Translations under genes and position numbers: made by a program
Notes under the pieces: generated by a model
Database searches by the model: none
What the model was told of the DNA's origin: nothing
Seen by the model: only the letters and a program-made list of their open reading frames with translations
Origin: an uncultured Sulfitobacter sp.
GTDB lineage: Bacteria > Pseudomonadota > Alphaproteobacteria > Rhodobacterales > Rhodobacteraceae
Length of the DNA: 64,000 bases
Reading direction: 5' to 3'
Assembly (NCBI RefSeq): GCF_947497275.1
Contig: NZ_CANMFS010000001.1
Location: 372,001-436,000 of the forward strand
In this document: piece by piece, positions 44,882 through 54,743 of the stretch
Layout: each line of letters starts with the position of its first letter
Position numbering within the stretch: position 1 is the stretch's first letter

Positions 44882-47800
44882 ATGACGACGCAGAAAATCT
44901 CGCTGACAGACCGTTTCGATCTGGAGAAAAGCCCTGTTTTGCTGAATGGGACCCAAGCTTTGGTACGGGTGATGATGATGCAGGCGGCGCGTGATCATGC
45001 GGCGGGTCTGAACACCGCCGGGTTGGTGACGGGATACCGTGGATCGCCGCTGGGCGCGGTCGACATGCAGATGAGCCGCGCCGAAAAACAGTTGCGGGCG
45101 CATAGCATTACCTTTCAACCGGGGTTGAACGAGGATCTGGCCGCGACGGCGCTTTGGGGCGCGCAGCAGGCGGAAGTCCGCGGCGAGGGCAAGCATGATG
45201 GGGTCTTTGGTCTGTGGTACGGCAAGGGGCCGGGGGTAGATCGGTCCGGTGATGTGATGCGGCACGCGAACATGGCGGGCACCTCCAAGCACGGCGGCGT
45301 CATCATGGCGATGGGGGACGACCACACGGGCGAATCCTCGACCGTGCTGCACCAGTCCGAATTCGCGATGGTCGACGCCTATATGCCGGTGGTCAGCCCG
45401 GCGGGCGTTCAGGAGATTCTCGACTACGGACTCTATGCTTGGGCCCTGTCGCGCTATGCGGGCGTCTGGGTCGGGCTCAAGACCATGAAGGACACCGTCG
45501 AGGTGACGTCGGTCGTCGATGGCGACCCGTTCCGCATGTCGTTCGTGACCCCCGATTATCCGATGCCCGAAGACGGGCTGAACATCCGGCTGGTGGATGA
45601 ACGCATCGCCCAGGAGGCGCGGCTGATTGATCATAAACGCTATGCGGCGGAGGCGTTTTCGCACGCCAACAAGATGGACAAGCGGGTCTGGGGCAAGAAG
45701 GGTGCGAAGATCGGATTTGTCGCTGCGGGCAAGAACTGGCTCGATCTGGTGCACGCACTGAGCCTTTTAGGCATCGATTCGGCGGAGGCCGAGCGGCTTG
45801 GTATCACGACCTACAAGGTTGGGCAGACATGGCCGCTGAACATGCGCGGCTTTCACGACTGGGCAGAGGATCTGGATCTGATCGTCGTGGTTGAGGAAAA
45901 GCGCAAGCTGATCGAGGTACAGATCAAGGAGGCGCTGTTCGACGACGACATGCGCCACCGGGTGTACGGCGGGCGCAAGAACGGCGCGGAGTTCTTCAGC
46001 GCGCGCTGGGCGCTCGACCCGGTCGATATCGCTCAAAAGCTGGGCGACGTGCTGTGCGAAGAGGGCCGTGGCACCGACGCGATCAAGGCAGGGTTGGCCC
46101 GGCTGGAGGAAGCGCGCCGCGCCGATAACGCCGAAGAGATCGTGGGACGCTTGCCGTACTTTTGTTCAGGCTGTCCGCACAACACCTCGACCAAGGTGCC
46201 CGAAGGCAGCCGGGCCTATGCCGGGATCGGGTGTCACTTCATGGCGCAATGGATGGACCGCGAGACGCTGGGCTTTACCCATATGGGGGGCGAGGGGGCC
46301 AACTGGATCGGCGAAGCGCCATTCTCGAAAACGCCGCATGTGTTCCAGAACCTCGGGGACGGGACATATAACCACTCAGGCGTGCAGGCGATCCGCGCCG
46401 CATTGGCCGCGAAGACCAATATAACCTACAAGATCCTGTATAATGATGCAGTTGCCATGACGGGCGGACAACACAACGAGGGCGATCTGGACGCACCGCG
46501 CATCGTGGCCGAGCTGCGCGCGATGGGGGTCAAGACGCTTGCCGTGGTCTACGACGAAAAGGAGGATGTGGATTTCACAGCCTTCAAGGGTGTCGACACG
46601 TTCGAGCGGGCCGAGTTGCCGAATGTGCAAAAGCGCATGGCTGAGACCGAGGGCGTGAGCGCCATTGTCTATATCCAGACCTGTGCGGCCGAAAAGCGCC
46701 GCCGCCGCAAGCGCGGGCTGTTTCCCGACCCGGACAAGCGGGTGTTCATCAACACCGATGTCTGTGAAGGCTGCGGCGATTGCGGGGTGCAATCCAACTG
46801 TGTCTCCATCGTGCCTGCGGAGACCGAACTGGGCCGCAAGCGCGCCATCGACCAGTCCTCGTGCAACAAGGATTTTTCCTGCGTCAAAGGGTTCTGCCCG
46901 TCCTTCGTCACACTTGAAGGGGCTACCGTCCGCAAGGAGGCCACGGCCGAACTTGATCTGCCCGACCTGCCGATGCCGGATTTGCCAACGATCGACGGCA
47001 CGTTCAATGTGGTGATCACGGGCGTGGGTGGCACAGGTGTGGTCACGATCGGCGCGGTCCTCGCGCAGGCGGCGCAGATTGACGGCAAGGGGGCCGGTAT
47101 GATGGAGATGGCGGGCCTCGCCCAGAAGGGCGGCGCTGTCAGCATCCATTGCCGTCTGGCCGAGCGCCCCGAAGACATCAGCGCGATCCGCGTCGCCACG
47201 GGCGAATGCGATGCGCTGATCGGGGGAGATCTTGTCGTTTCCGGCGGCAATGCGACGCTGGGCCTGACGAGCACGGGCCGCACCGGTGCGGTCGTCAATT
47301 CACACCAGATCATCACCGGCGATTTCACGCGGGAGCCTGAATTCAAGATGCCCTATGATCGCCTTGAACTGGCGCTTCAGGCGCGTCTGAAAGACCGGGT
47401 GGCTCTGTTCGATGCGTCCGATCTGGCAAAGGCAGCACTGGGCGATTCCATCTACTCCAACATGATGATCTTCGGTGCGGCGTGGCAGCGCGGATTGATC
47501 CCGCTCTCGCTCGAGGCAATCCGCCATGCGATCGAGCTGAACGGTGCGGCCGTTGCACGCAACCTGCGCGCCTTCGAGATCGGGCGCTGGGCGGTTCTGT
47601 TTCCCGTAGACGCAGAGGCCCTGATGACGCCCAAGGTGCTGTCGATGCCAAAGACACTGGACGACAGGATTGCGTTCCGCGTCGCGCATCTGACGCAGTA
47701 TCAGGGCAAGCGGCTGGCAAATCGCTATGCCAAAATGCTCGACGGGATCACGGACAGGGACGTGAAAGAGGCGGTCGCGCTGGGCTATCACAAGCTGTTG

Positions 47801-48280
47801 GCGTACAAGGACGAATACGAGGTCGCGCGTCTGTTGCTGTCGAGCCGGGAAAAGGCGCAGGCGGAGTTCGATGGTGATTTCCTGATGAGGTTCCACCTTG
47901 CGCCGCCTATACTGTCGAAAACAGGTCCCGACGGGAGACCGACGAAGCGCGAGTTCGGACCCTGGCTGGAACGTCCCCTTCGGATAATGGCAGGGCTCAA
48001 GGGGCTGCGCGGCACGCCGCTGGACATTTTCGGGTACACCGCCGAGCGCAAGATGGAACGTGGCCTGATCCGGCAATACGAGGCGGATATGGCTGAGGTT
48101 CTGCCCAAGCTGAACGAGCGGACACGCGACGCGATCGTCGCGCTGGCGGAGCTGCCCCGGCAGATCCGCGGATTCGGCCCGGTGAAGCAGGCGAATGAAG
48201 CCAAAGCGGCCAAGCGGCGCGAGGAATTGCTCAGTGTGATCCGTTCGGGTGGCGCGCAGGCAGCGAAAGCGGCGGAGTGA
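44882..48280 (+). CDS. Indolepyruvate ferredoxin oxidoreductase, fused alpha-gamma form
   Basis: 1132 residues from ATG 44882 (MTTQKISLTDRFDLEKSPV). Order: N-terminal pyruvate-binding (Pyr) half, TPP-binding half (about 400-610; CSGCPHNTS, GGEGANWIGEAPF, YNDAVAMTGGQHNEGD), a ferredoxin-like cluster motif (VCEGCGDCGVQSNC), and a C-terminal gamma domain starting FNVVITGVGGTGVVTIGAVLAQAA, then a DUF6537-like tail (~200 residues). It oxidatively decarboxylates aryl (and perhaps branched) keto acids to acyl-CoA with ferredoxin, in aromatic amino acid degradation. Single gene, divergent from LysR and probably controlled by it. Confidence 0.94.
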   Translation: MTTQKISLTDRFDLEKSPVLLNGTQALVRVMMMQAARDHAAGLNTAGLVTGYRGSPLGAVDMQMSRAEKQLRAHSITFQPGLNEDLAATALWGAQQAEVRGEGKHDGVFGLWYGKGPGVDRSGDVMRHANMAGTSKHGGVIMAMGDDHTGESSTVLHQSEFAMVDAYMPVVSPAGVQEILDYGLYAWALSRYAGVWVGLKTMKDTVEVTSVVDGDPFRMSFVTPDYPMPEDGLNIRLVDERIAQEARLIDHKRYAAEAFSHANKMDKRVWGKKGAKIGFVAAGKNWLDLVHALSLLGIDSAEAERLGITTYKVGQTWPLNMRGFHDWAEDLDLIVVVEEKRKLIEVQIKEALFDDDMRHRVYGGRKNGAEFFSARWALDPVDIAQKLGDVLCEEGRGTDAIKAGLARLEEARRADNAEEIVGRLPYFCSGCPHNTSTKVPEGSRAYAGIGCHFMAQWMDRETLGFTHMGGEGANWIGEAPFSKTPHVFQNLGDGTYNHSGVQAIRAALAAKTNITYKILYNDAVAMTGGQHNEGDLDAPRIVAELRAMGVKTLAVVYDEKEDVDFTAFKGVDTFERAELPNVQKRMAETEGVSAIVYIQTCAAEKRRRRKRGLFPDPDKRVFINTDVCEGCGDCGVQSNCVSIVPAETELGRKRAIDQSSCNKDFSCVKGFCPSFVTLEGATVRKEATAELDLPDLPMPDLPTIDGTFNVVITGVGGTGVVTIGAVLAQAAQIDGKGAGMMEMAGLAQKGGAVSIHCRLAERPEDISAIRVATGECDALIGGDLVVSGGNATLGLTSTGRTGAVVNSHQIITGDFTREPEFKMPYDRLELALQARLKDRVALFDASDLAKAALGDSIYSNMMIFGAAWQRGLIPLSLEAIRHAIELNGAAVARNLRAFEIGRWAVLFPVDAEALMTPKVLSMPKTLDDRIAFRVAHLTQYQGKRLANRYAKMLDGITDRDVKEAVALGYHKLLAYKDEYEVARLLLSSREKAQAEFDGDFLMRFHLAPPILSKTGPDGRPTKREFGPWLERPLRIMAGLKGLRGTPLDIFGYTAERKMERGLIRQYEADMAEVLPKLNERTRDAIVALAELPRQIRGFGPVKQANEAKAAKRREELLSVIRSGGAQAAKAAE

Positions 48281-48350
48281 TGTCGTGAAGACGTCATGAA
48301 CCTTTGCGATGCTTCGTTTGCGTTGATGAAGGTGAAGCGACACGGCAAGG

Positions 48351-49123
48351 ATGCGGCTGGCGCCAGCTGCGCGTGATCTCAGTTTCGCACCGTCCGCGGA
48401 TACGCGGGCGGGGAGGGCTGTGATCCGTCTGATGGAGACTGCGACAGGGCGGAGCGCCCTGATAAAGCGTGCGCTGATTGTGGTCGCGAACCACCCCTAT
48501 GGCATCCTGGACGGGCTGATGATGGACCATCTTATACACGCGCGCGAACCGATTTCGGGATACTTGCAAATTCAGTGTTCATGCGTGCGCCCGGTGCGGC
48601 ACAGTTGGTTTTGCCGGTCAATTTCGAGGGAACGCGCGATGCGGTCGCGCAAAACGTCGTCACCCGCCGTAAAGCGCTTGCGTTCCTGCGGCAGGGCAGG
48701 GCAGGGCAGGGCGGGGCGATCGGGGTATTTCCGGGCGGGACGATCAGCACGAGTGCGCGACCTTTCGCGCGGCCGATGTATCCGGTCTGGCGCGGGTTCA
48801 CGGCGCGAATGATCGTGAAATAGGGTGCTGCCGCACTGCCTGTCTATTTTGATGGCCACACCAGTCGGGCCTTCCAGATCGCCAGCCATCTGCACCAGAC
48901 CCTGCGCATAGGATTGATGATACGAGAGTTTCGTATCCGTCTCGGTATGCCCGTGCGGATGGTGATCGGCACGCCGTTCGATCCTGCCGATCTCGCGCCA
49001 TGGAGGTGCAATGCAAAAGGTATGATGGATTTCCTGCGCAAAGCGACGTATGAGCTTGCTCCAGAACCGCTCGATTCCTTCGCGGCGGGATATGAATTCG
49101 AGGACCGGCATCGCAGCCGGTAA
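48351..49123 (+). pseudogene. Decayed lysophospholipid acyltransferase (PlsC-like) gene
   Basis: Pieces of one acyltransferase are readable in order: MRLAPAARDLSFA...VIRLMETATGRSALIKRA, then VVANHPYGILDGLMMDHL (NHxxxxD site), then in another frame RTDFGILANSVFMRAPG, GGAIGVFPGGTIS, ARPMYPVWRGFTARMIVK, then after a stop VYFDGHTSRAFQIASHLHQTL and MMDFLRKATYEL. Lesions seen: a frame change around 48540-48546 in a CGCGCGCG run, an in-frame TAG at 48821-48823, a (GCAGG)4 expansion at 48691-48710 that adds about 5 residues, and compared with intact relatives I recall, a missing ~40-residue block after residue 38. No long reading frame remains, so function is lost. murI follows 5 bp later. Confidence 0.85.
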
Positions 49124-49128
49124 GGCGC

Positions 49129-49938
49129 ATGGCGGTAGGCATCTTTGACAGTGGATTGGGCGGGCTGACGATCTGGGAAGCGGTGCAGGCGCGGCTGCCG
49201 GAGCAGGATTTCGTCTATCTCGCCGACAGTGCGAACGCGCCTTACGGGGTACGCGACGCCGATGATATCTATGATCTGACGGTAAAGTCGACGCAACGGC
49301 TGTTCGATTCGGGCTGTGATCTTGTAATTCTCGCGTGCAATACCGCCTCGGCGGCCGCGCTGCGCCGGATGCAGGAAAACTGGGTGCCGCCGGACAAACG
49401 GGTGTTGGGGGTTTTCGTGCCGTTGATCGAAGCGTTGACGGAACGGCGCTGGGGCGACAATTCGCCGCCGCGGGAGGTGTCCGTCAATAATGTGGCCCTG
49501 TTCGCCACTCCGGCCACGGTTGCCACGCGCGCGTTCCAGCGCGAATTATCATTTCGCGCCATTGGCGTGGATGTCGAGGCGCAGGCGTGCGGCGGTGTCG
49601 TGGATGCCATCGAGGATGGCGACATGGTTTTGGCTCAGGAGCTGGTGCGTAGCCACGTCGAGGCGCTCAGACGCAAGATGCCGAGACCGGAAACCGCGAT
49701 ACTGGGGTGCACGCACTATCCGCTTATGCGCGACGCTTTTCAGGATGCGCTGGGCGCGGATGTCCGGGTGCTGAGTCAAGCGGGTCTGGTCGCAGAAAGC
49801 CTTGCGGATTACCTGGTACGCCACCCCGGCAGGACAGGCACTGGCAGTGCCGCGTTCCTGACGACGGGGGATCCCAAACGCGTCAGTCAACGCGCCAACC
49901 AGTTCTTGCGACAAGAGATTTCCTTTCAGGCGGCCTGA
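49129..49938 (+). CDS. murI: Glutamate racemase
   Basis: 269 residues. [19 protein letters not shown] with the N-terminal DSGxGG motif; the two catalytic cysteines are in [12 protein letters not shown] and [10 protein letters not shown]. It makes D-glutamate for peptidoglycan. It lies 5 bp after the acyltransferase pseudogene and 42 bp before argC; whether murI uses a promoter inside the pseudogene is unknown. Confidence 0.96.
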   Translation: MAVGIFDSGLGGLTIWEAVQARLPEQDFVYLADSANAPYGVRDADDIYDLTVKSTQRLFDSGCDLVILACNTASAAALRRMQENWVPPDKRVLGVFVPLIEALTERRWGDNSPPREVSVNNVALFATPATVATRAFQRELSFRAIGVDVEAQACGGVVDAIEDGDMVLAQELVRSHVEALRRKMPRPETAILGCTHYPLMRDAFQDALGADVRVLSQAGLVAESLADYLVRHPGRTGTGSAAFLTTGDPKRVSQRANQFLRQEISFQAA

Positions 49939-49980
49939 GCCGTATACTGTGATACTGAATTTCACGAACGGATCCGAACC

Positions 49981-51009
49981 ATGACTTACCAAATCGCAAT
50001 TCTCGGCGCTTCCGGGTACACGGGCGCCGAACTGATCCGGTTGATTTCCGGGCACTCCTCCATGAATATCAAGGCGCTGGGTGGCAACTCCAAGGCCGGT
50101 CAGCGGATGGCGGATGTATTTCCGCATCTGCGTCATCTGGACCTGCCCGATCTCGTGAAGATGGAAGAGATTGATTTTGCGGATATCGACCTTTGCTTTT
50201 GCGCGTTGCCGCACAAGACGTCGCAAGAAGTGATCGCAAGGCTGCCCAAAGACCTCAAGATCGTCGATCTGTCTGCTGACTTCAGATTGCGCGAGCCAGC
50301 GGAGTATCAGAAATGGTACGGCAACCCGCACGCGGCGCTTGAGCAACAGTCCGAGGCGATCTACGGGCTTACTGAATTCTACCGCGATGAGATACGCGGT
50401 GCGCGGTTGGTTGCTGGAACAGGTTGCAATGCAGCGACCGGCCAGTTTGCGCTGCGTCCATTGATCGCGTCCGGTGTGATCGACCTTGATGAAATTATCC
50501 TGGATCTCAAATGCGCGGTGTCAGGCGCGGGTCGGGCGCTGAAGGAAAACCTGCTGCATGCGGAATTGTCCGAGGGATATCACGCCTATAGCGTCGGAGG
50601 TAAACACCGCCATCTCGGTGAGTTCGATCAGGAGTTCTCGAAGCTGGCGGGGCGTCCCGTCCGGGTTCAGTTCACTCCGCATCTGATCCCGGCGAACCGC
50701 GGGATCCTTGCAACGGTTTACGTGAGGGGTGACGCGCAAATCATTCGTGACACGATGAAAAACGCCTATATTGATGAGCCGTTCATCGAAGTGCTGCCGT
50801 TTGGCGACGCACCCAGTACGCGACACATCCGCGGATCGAACTTTTGCCATATTGGGGTGGTCGCGGACAGGATTCCGGGGCGGACCATTGTAATCGCGGC
50901 GCTCGACAATCTCACGAAGGGATCATCGGGGCAGGCGTTGCAAAACGCCAATCTGATGTTAAATATCAACGAGACGGAGGGGTTGATGATGGCACCTCTT
51001 TTCCCGTGA
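49981..51009 (+). CDS. argC: N-acetyl-gamma-glutamyl-phosphate reductase
   Basis: 342 residues. NADP-binding [17 protein letters not shown], catalytic Cys in [11 protein letters not shown], and [11 protein letters not shown] containing the family His. It reduces N-acetylglutamyl phosphate in arginine synthesis. Spacing of 7 bp to ccmE suggests a shared transcript with the cytochrome c maturation genes, an arrangement known in this order. Confidence 0.96.
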   Translation: MTYQIAILGASGYTGAELIRLISGHSSMNIKALGGNSKAGQRMADVFPHLRHLDLPDLVKMEEIDFADIDLCFCALPHKTSQEVIARLPKDLKIVDLSADFRLREPAEYQKWYGNPHAALEQQSEAIYGLTEFYRDEIRGARLVAGTGCNAATGQFALRPLIASGVIDLDEIILDLKCAVSGAGRALKENLLHAELSEGYHAYSVGGKHRHLGEFDQEFSKLAGRPVRVQFTPHLIPANRGILATVYVRGDAQIIRDTMKNAYIDEPFIEVLPFGDAPSTRHIRGSNFCHIGVVADRIPGRTIVIAALDNLTKGSSGQALQNANLMLNINETEGLMMAPLFP

Positions 51010-51016
51010 GGACACG

Positions 51017-51460
51017 ATGAAAAGCCTGAAAAAGCAACGTCGTATACAACTGATTTGCGTGGCTGTCGTGGCGTTGGTCGCTGCGACCGCGTTGATCGGA
51101 TACGGGCTGCGCGACGGCATAAACTTCTTTCGCGCGCCTTCACAGGTGCTGGCCGAGCCTCCCGGTCCGTCCGAAGTGTTCCGCATCGGCGGTTTGGTCG
51201 AGGAAGGTACGCTGCGGCGTGGCGAAGGTGAGCAGATCAGTTTTTCCGTGACCGATGGCGGCGCGAGCGTGCCGGTGATCTTTGCCGGGGTGTTGCCGGA
51301 CTTGTTCGAAGAGAACCAGGGTATGGTCGGGACCGGGAACTACATCAACGGTGTTTTCCAAGCATCTGAAATTCTTGCTAAACACGATGAGACATACATG
51401 CCCAAAGAGGTCGTCGACGCGTTGAAGGAACACGGCGTCTATCAAGCCCCCGGAGGGTGA
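51017..51460 (+). CDS. ccmE: Cytochrome c maturation heme chaperone CcmE
   Basis: 147 residues. One N-terminal membrane anchor (IQLICVAVVALVAATALIGYGL), then the OB-fold periplasmic domain with FRIGGLVEEGTLRRG, VIFAGVLPDLFEENQG, and the heme-attachment His in AKHDETYMP. CcmE takes heme from CcmABCD and hands it to CcmF/CcmH. The other ccm genes are further right (ccmF, ccmH); ccmABCDG are not in the window. Confidence 0.96.
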   Translation: MKSLKKQRRIQLICVAVVALVAATALIGYGLRDGINFFRAPSQVLAEPPGPSEVFRIGGLVEEGTLRRGEGEQISFSVTDGGASVPVIFAGVLPDLFEENQGMVGTGNYINGVFQASEILAKHDETYMPKEVVDALKEHGVYQAPGG

Positions 51461-51531
51461 CACCGCACGCACTGGTCGGCGTGGATTAACCTCTTTGATG
51501 CTTGCTGTCCTCCAAAATGGAGGTATGGCAC

Positions 51532-52143
51532 ATGCAATCAGTACGTCAAATTGCCGAAGAAATCGTCGTCCGCGAGGGTGGCTTTGTCAACGATCCCGAC
51601 GATCCGGGCGGGGCTACGAATTTCGGTGTTACGATCCACACGATGCGGCGACTCGGGCTGGATCTTGACGGCGACGGGGAAATCTCTGTGCGCGATGTTC
51701 GCAAACTGACCCGCAGCCAGGCGATAGATATCTTTCTGGAGCACTATTTTCAGCGACCGCTGGTGGCCGAATTGCCACCCGCGCTGCAAGCCACGGTTTT
51801 CGATATGTACGTCAATGCGGGCAGCAACGCCGTGAGGATTCTGCAGCAGCTTTTGGGGCGCATGGGATTCGAGGTAACGGTTGATGGCGCACTGGGGCCG
51901 CAAAGCCTTGCCGCTGCGCGTGCCGCGTTCAAGGCGGCGCCGGATCACATGGTCAACGCCTACGGTATCGCGCGGCGCAACTATTATTTGCGGCTGGCCG
52001 ACAGGCGGACGGCAAGCCGCAAATACGCCCGGACACGGGCGGGGGGGAAAGGCGGCTGGATCAAGCGGGCGGAGGAATTCATCGCACCCGAGTACCATCT
52101 CAGCAAAGCTGAGTTCGAGCAAAGGACGGCGCAATGGGATTGA
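51532..52143 (+). CDS. Endolysin: glycoside hydrolase family 108-type muramidase
   Basis: 203 residues from ATG 51532, with AATGGAGG 6-8 bases upstream. The N-terminal motif EEIVVREGGFVNDPDDPGGATNFGVTI contains the catalytic Glu of the EGG family (GH108), and a C-terminal peptidoglycan-binding-like part follows (VTVDGALGPQSLAAARAAF). No signal peptide, so it needs a holin: one follows, overlapping by 10 bp. This pair resembles the endolysin/holin genes of the Rhodobacter capsulatus gene transfer agent, which lie apart from the main GTA cluster. Here it sits between ccmE and ccmF. Confidence 0.88.
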   Translation: MQSVRQIAEEIVVREGGFVNDPDDPGGATNFGVTIHTMRRLGLDLDGDGEISVRDVRKLTRSQAIDIFLEHYFQRPLVAELPPALQATVFDMYVNAGSNAVRILQQLLGRMGFEVTVDGALGPQSLAAARAAFKAAPDHMVNAYGIARRNYYLRLADRRTASRKYARTRAGGKGGWIKRAEEFIAPEYHLSKAEFEQRTAQWD

Positions 52144-52706
52144 TCGAAAGGATTTTTGGCACGGTCTTCGGCAATGGCAGGAACGTCGTTCGCGATACCG
52201 TCGAGGTTTTCCGCGAGAACGCGGAGGCGAGCGCGGCGCGCGGCGCCGAAGTCCAGCGCGATGCGATGGGGCAGTACGGGGCGGAATTCGCGGCACCTGC
52301 CAAAGGTGGGTTCGACCGTTTCATGGACGGGGTAAACCGTCTGCCCCGTCCTGCGCTCGCGCTTGGTACTCTGGGACTTTTCGTTTCTGCAATGGTGGCG
52401 CCCCTGTGGTTTGCACAACGTATGCAGGGGATCGCGCTCGTTCCGGAACCACTATGGTGGTTGCTGGGGGTGATCGTGTCGTTCTATTTCGGGGCGCGGC
52501 ATCAGGTGAAAGCCCAGGATTTTCAGCGCAGCATCGTCGCGACGGTCAAGCATGTGCCGCAGGTCGTGGACAATATTGATACGATCGGGCGGATGCGGGC
52601 CACTTCGCCGGGCGTTGCGGATGCCGGTCTCGATGCACGGCTCGCAGCGCAGGCATTGCGGACCGATGCCAATGCCGCGCTTGATGCATGGCGCGCGCAA
52701 AGGTGA
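52134..52706 (+). CDS. Holin-family protein (3TM type)
   Basis: 190 residues. An N-terminal amphipathic part (LIERIFGTVFGNGRNVVRDTVEVF), hydrophobic segments around residues 75-125 (PALALGTLGLFVSAMVAPLWFA; PEPLWWLLGVIVSFYFGAR), and a C-terminal helical tail with Ala-rich repeats. It fits the holin family associated with GH108 endolysins and overlaps the endolysin gene, so the two should be expressed together. It would form the membrane lesion that lets the endolysin reach peptidoglycan. Confidence 0.82.
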   Translation: MGLIERIFGTVFGNGRNVVRDTVEVFRENAEASAARGAEVQRDAMGQYGAEFAAPAKGGFDRFMDGVNRLPRPALALGTLGLFVSAMVAPLWFAQRMQGIALVPEPLWWLLGVIVSFYFGARHQVKAQDFQRSIVATVKHVPQVVDNIDTIGRMRATSPGVADAGLDARLAAQALRTDANAALDAWRAQR

Positions 52707-52775
52707 ACGACCTGCGGCTTTCTGACCACGCGAATCCGATTGGAACGGCATGTCGATAGGGGTATGTTTGCCCCC

Positions 52776-54743
52776 ATGATTACAGAGCTTGGACATTTCG
52801 CCCTGCTGCTCGCCTTTGGCGTGGCACTCATTCAGATGATCGTTCCGATGGTGGGCGCCGCGAAGGGTTGGCCGGGTTGGATGGCCGTGGCCGAACCTGC
52901 GGCAGGGGTGCAGTTTGTCCTGATCGCTGCGGCTTTCGGGGCGTTGACCTGGGCTTTCGTCACCTCGGATTTCAGCCTCGCGGTGGTAGTGGCAAACAGC
53001 CATTCGATGAAACCGATGCTGTACAAAATCAGCGGCACGTGGGGTAATCACGAAGGTTCGATGCTGTTGTGGGTTCTGATTGTGGCGCTTTTCGGCGCAA
53101 TGGCCGCGTGGTTCGGTGGCCAGCTTCCGACGTCCTTGCGGGCGCGGGTGCTGAGCGTTCAGGCCGCGATCGGCGTCGCGTTTCTTGCTTTCATCCTGCT
53201 GACCTCGAACCCTTTCGCCCGACTTGCGGTGCCGCCCTTCGACGGTCAGGATCTCAATCCGTTGTTGCAAGATCCCGGATTGGCGTTTCATCCGCCGTTT
53301 CTTTATCTGGGCTACGTCGGGCTGAGCATGGCGTTCAGCTTTGCCGTGGCCGCGTTGATCGAAGGACGAGTCGACGCGGCGTGGGGGCGGTGGGTGCGTC
53401 CCTGGACATTGGCGGCTTGGGTGTTTTTGACAATCGGCATCGCGCTCGGCTCATGGTGGGCCTACTATGAGTTGGGCTGGGGCGGCTTCTGGTTCTGGGA
53501 TCCGGTCGAAAACGCCAGCTTCATGCCGTGGCTATTGGCGGCGGCTCTGCTGCATTCCGCCATCGTTGTCGAAAAACGCGAGAGCCTGAAAAGCTGGACG
53601 ATCCTGCTTGCGATCCTCGCCTTCGGGTTTTCGCTTATCGGCACGTTCATCGTGCGGTCGGGATTGCTGACTTCGGTGCATGCCTTTGCGAATGACCCGG
53701 AGCGCGGTGTGTTCATTCTGATGATCATGGCGATCTTCATGGGGGGGGCGCTGATCCTGTTTGCGTTGCGCGCGGGCGCATTGGAGGCGAAAGGCGTGTT
53801 CAGCATCGCCAGTCGCGAAAGTGCACTGGTGTTAAACAACTTGCTGCTGGCGGTCGCTTGTTTCGTTGTATTCGTCGGTACGATGTGGCCTTTGCTAGCC
53901 GAGATGTTCTTTGATCGCAAGCTCAGCGTCGGGCCGCCATTCTTCAATGCGGCGTTCACCCCCTTCATGGTCGCCCTCGGGATCGTTCTGCCTGTCGGAT
54001 CTGCGCTGCCCTGGAAGCGCGCCAACCTTGCGCGTGCGATGCGCCCTTTGCGCTATGTTTTCGTGCTGGCGCTCGCCATCGGGGGACTTGTGTGGACCAT
54101 GCAGACCGGGCGCAGCCTGATCGGACCGGTGGGCATGTTTCTTGCCGCATGGATCATCATGGGCACTGTCGTGGATCTGATGCAGCGCACGGGGCGCGGA
54201 TCGAACCGGCTGGGGCGCTTGCTCCGTCTGCCTCGGGCCGATTGGGGCAAGGCCACGGCGCATGCCGGACTGGGCGTCACCATGATGGGGATTGCAGGAC
54301 TTACCGCATGGACGGTCGAGGATATTCAGGTCGCCCGGATTGACGTGCCTTTCGAGGTGTCGGGTTATGAGATGACGCTGCGCAGTGTGACGAAGGGCAA
54401 CGGACCCAATTATGTCGCGACCACGGGTGTGATCGACGTGTTCAGAGACGGTAATTTTGTTGCGACGCTCGCACCGGAAAAGCGGTTCTATCCAGTGGCG
54501 CAGATGCCGACCACAGAAGCGGCGATCCACCAGAATCTCGCGCGCGATCTGTATCTGGTGATCGGTGATGAGCAGACCAATGGCGGATGGGCGATCAGGA
54601 CCTACATCAAGGCGATGACGAACTGGATCTGGATTGGCTGCGCGATGATGGCTTTTGGCGGAGTGCTAAGCCTAACCGACCGTCGTTTCCGGGTCGCTGC
54701 CGGCGCGCGCAAGGCGCGGAGACAAGCGGTGCCGGCGGAATGA
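52776..54743 (+). CDS. ccmF: Cytochrome c-type biogenesis protein CcmF
   Basis: 655 residues starting MITELGHFALL; ATG 52764 is an alternative four codons earlier. About 14 membrane segments; heme-handling WWD-type signature GWGGFWFWDPVENASFMPWL, plus the LTSNPFARLAVPPFDGQDLNPLLQDPGLAFHPPFLYLGYVG block. It is the heme lyase component that attaches heme to apocytochrome c with CcmH. The stop overlaps the ccmH start (ATGA). It is separated from ccmE by the endolysin/holin pair. Confidence 0.95.
   Translation: MITELGHFALLLAFGVALIQMIVPMVGAAKGWPGWMAVAEPAAGVQFVLIAAAFGALTWAFVTSDFSLAVVVANSHSMKPMLYKISGTWGNHEGSMLLWVLIVALFGAMAAWFGGQLPTSLRARVLSVQAAIGVAFLAFILLTSNPFARLAVPPFDGQDLNPLLQDPGLAFHPPFLYLGYVGLSMAFSFAVAALIEGRVDAAWGRWVRPWTLAAWVFLTIGIALGSWWAYYELGWGGFWFWDPVENASFMPWLLAAALLHSAIVVEKRESLKSWTILLAILAFGFSLIGTFIVRSGLLTSVHAFANDPERGVFILMIMAIFMGGALILFALRAGALEAKGVFSIASRESALVLNNLLLAVACFVVFVGTMWPLLAEMFFDRKLSVGPPFFNAAFTPFMVALGIVLPVGSALPWKRANLARAMRPLRYVFVLALAIGGLVWTMQTGRSLIGPVGMFLAAWIIMGTVVDLMQRTGRGSNRLGRLLRLPRADWGKATAHAGLGVTMMGIAGLTAWTVEDIQVARIDVPFEVSGYEMTLRSVTKGNGPNYVATTGVIDVFRDGNFVATLAPEKRFYPVAQMPTTEAAIHQNLARDLYLVIGDEQTNGGWAIRTYIKAMTNWIWIGCAMMAFGGVLSLTDRRFRVAAGARKARRQAVPAE

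Noticed and set aside
47300-48343. A 347-codon minus-strand frame under the indolepyruvate oxidoreductase
   Set aside because: Arg/Gln/His-rich shadow frame within a certain gene.
51461-52775. Idea that the endolysin/holin pair marks a whole prophage
   Set aside because: No capsid, tail, integrase or repressor genes are nearby, and the flanks are ccmE and ccmF.
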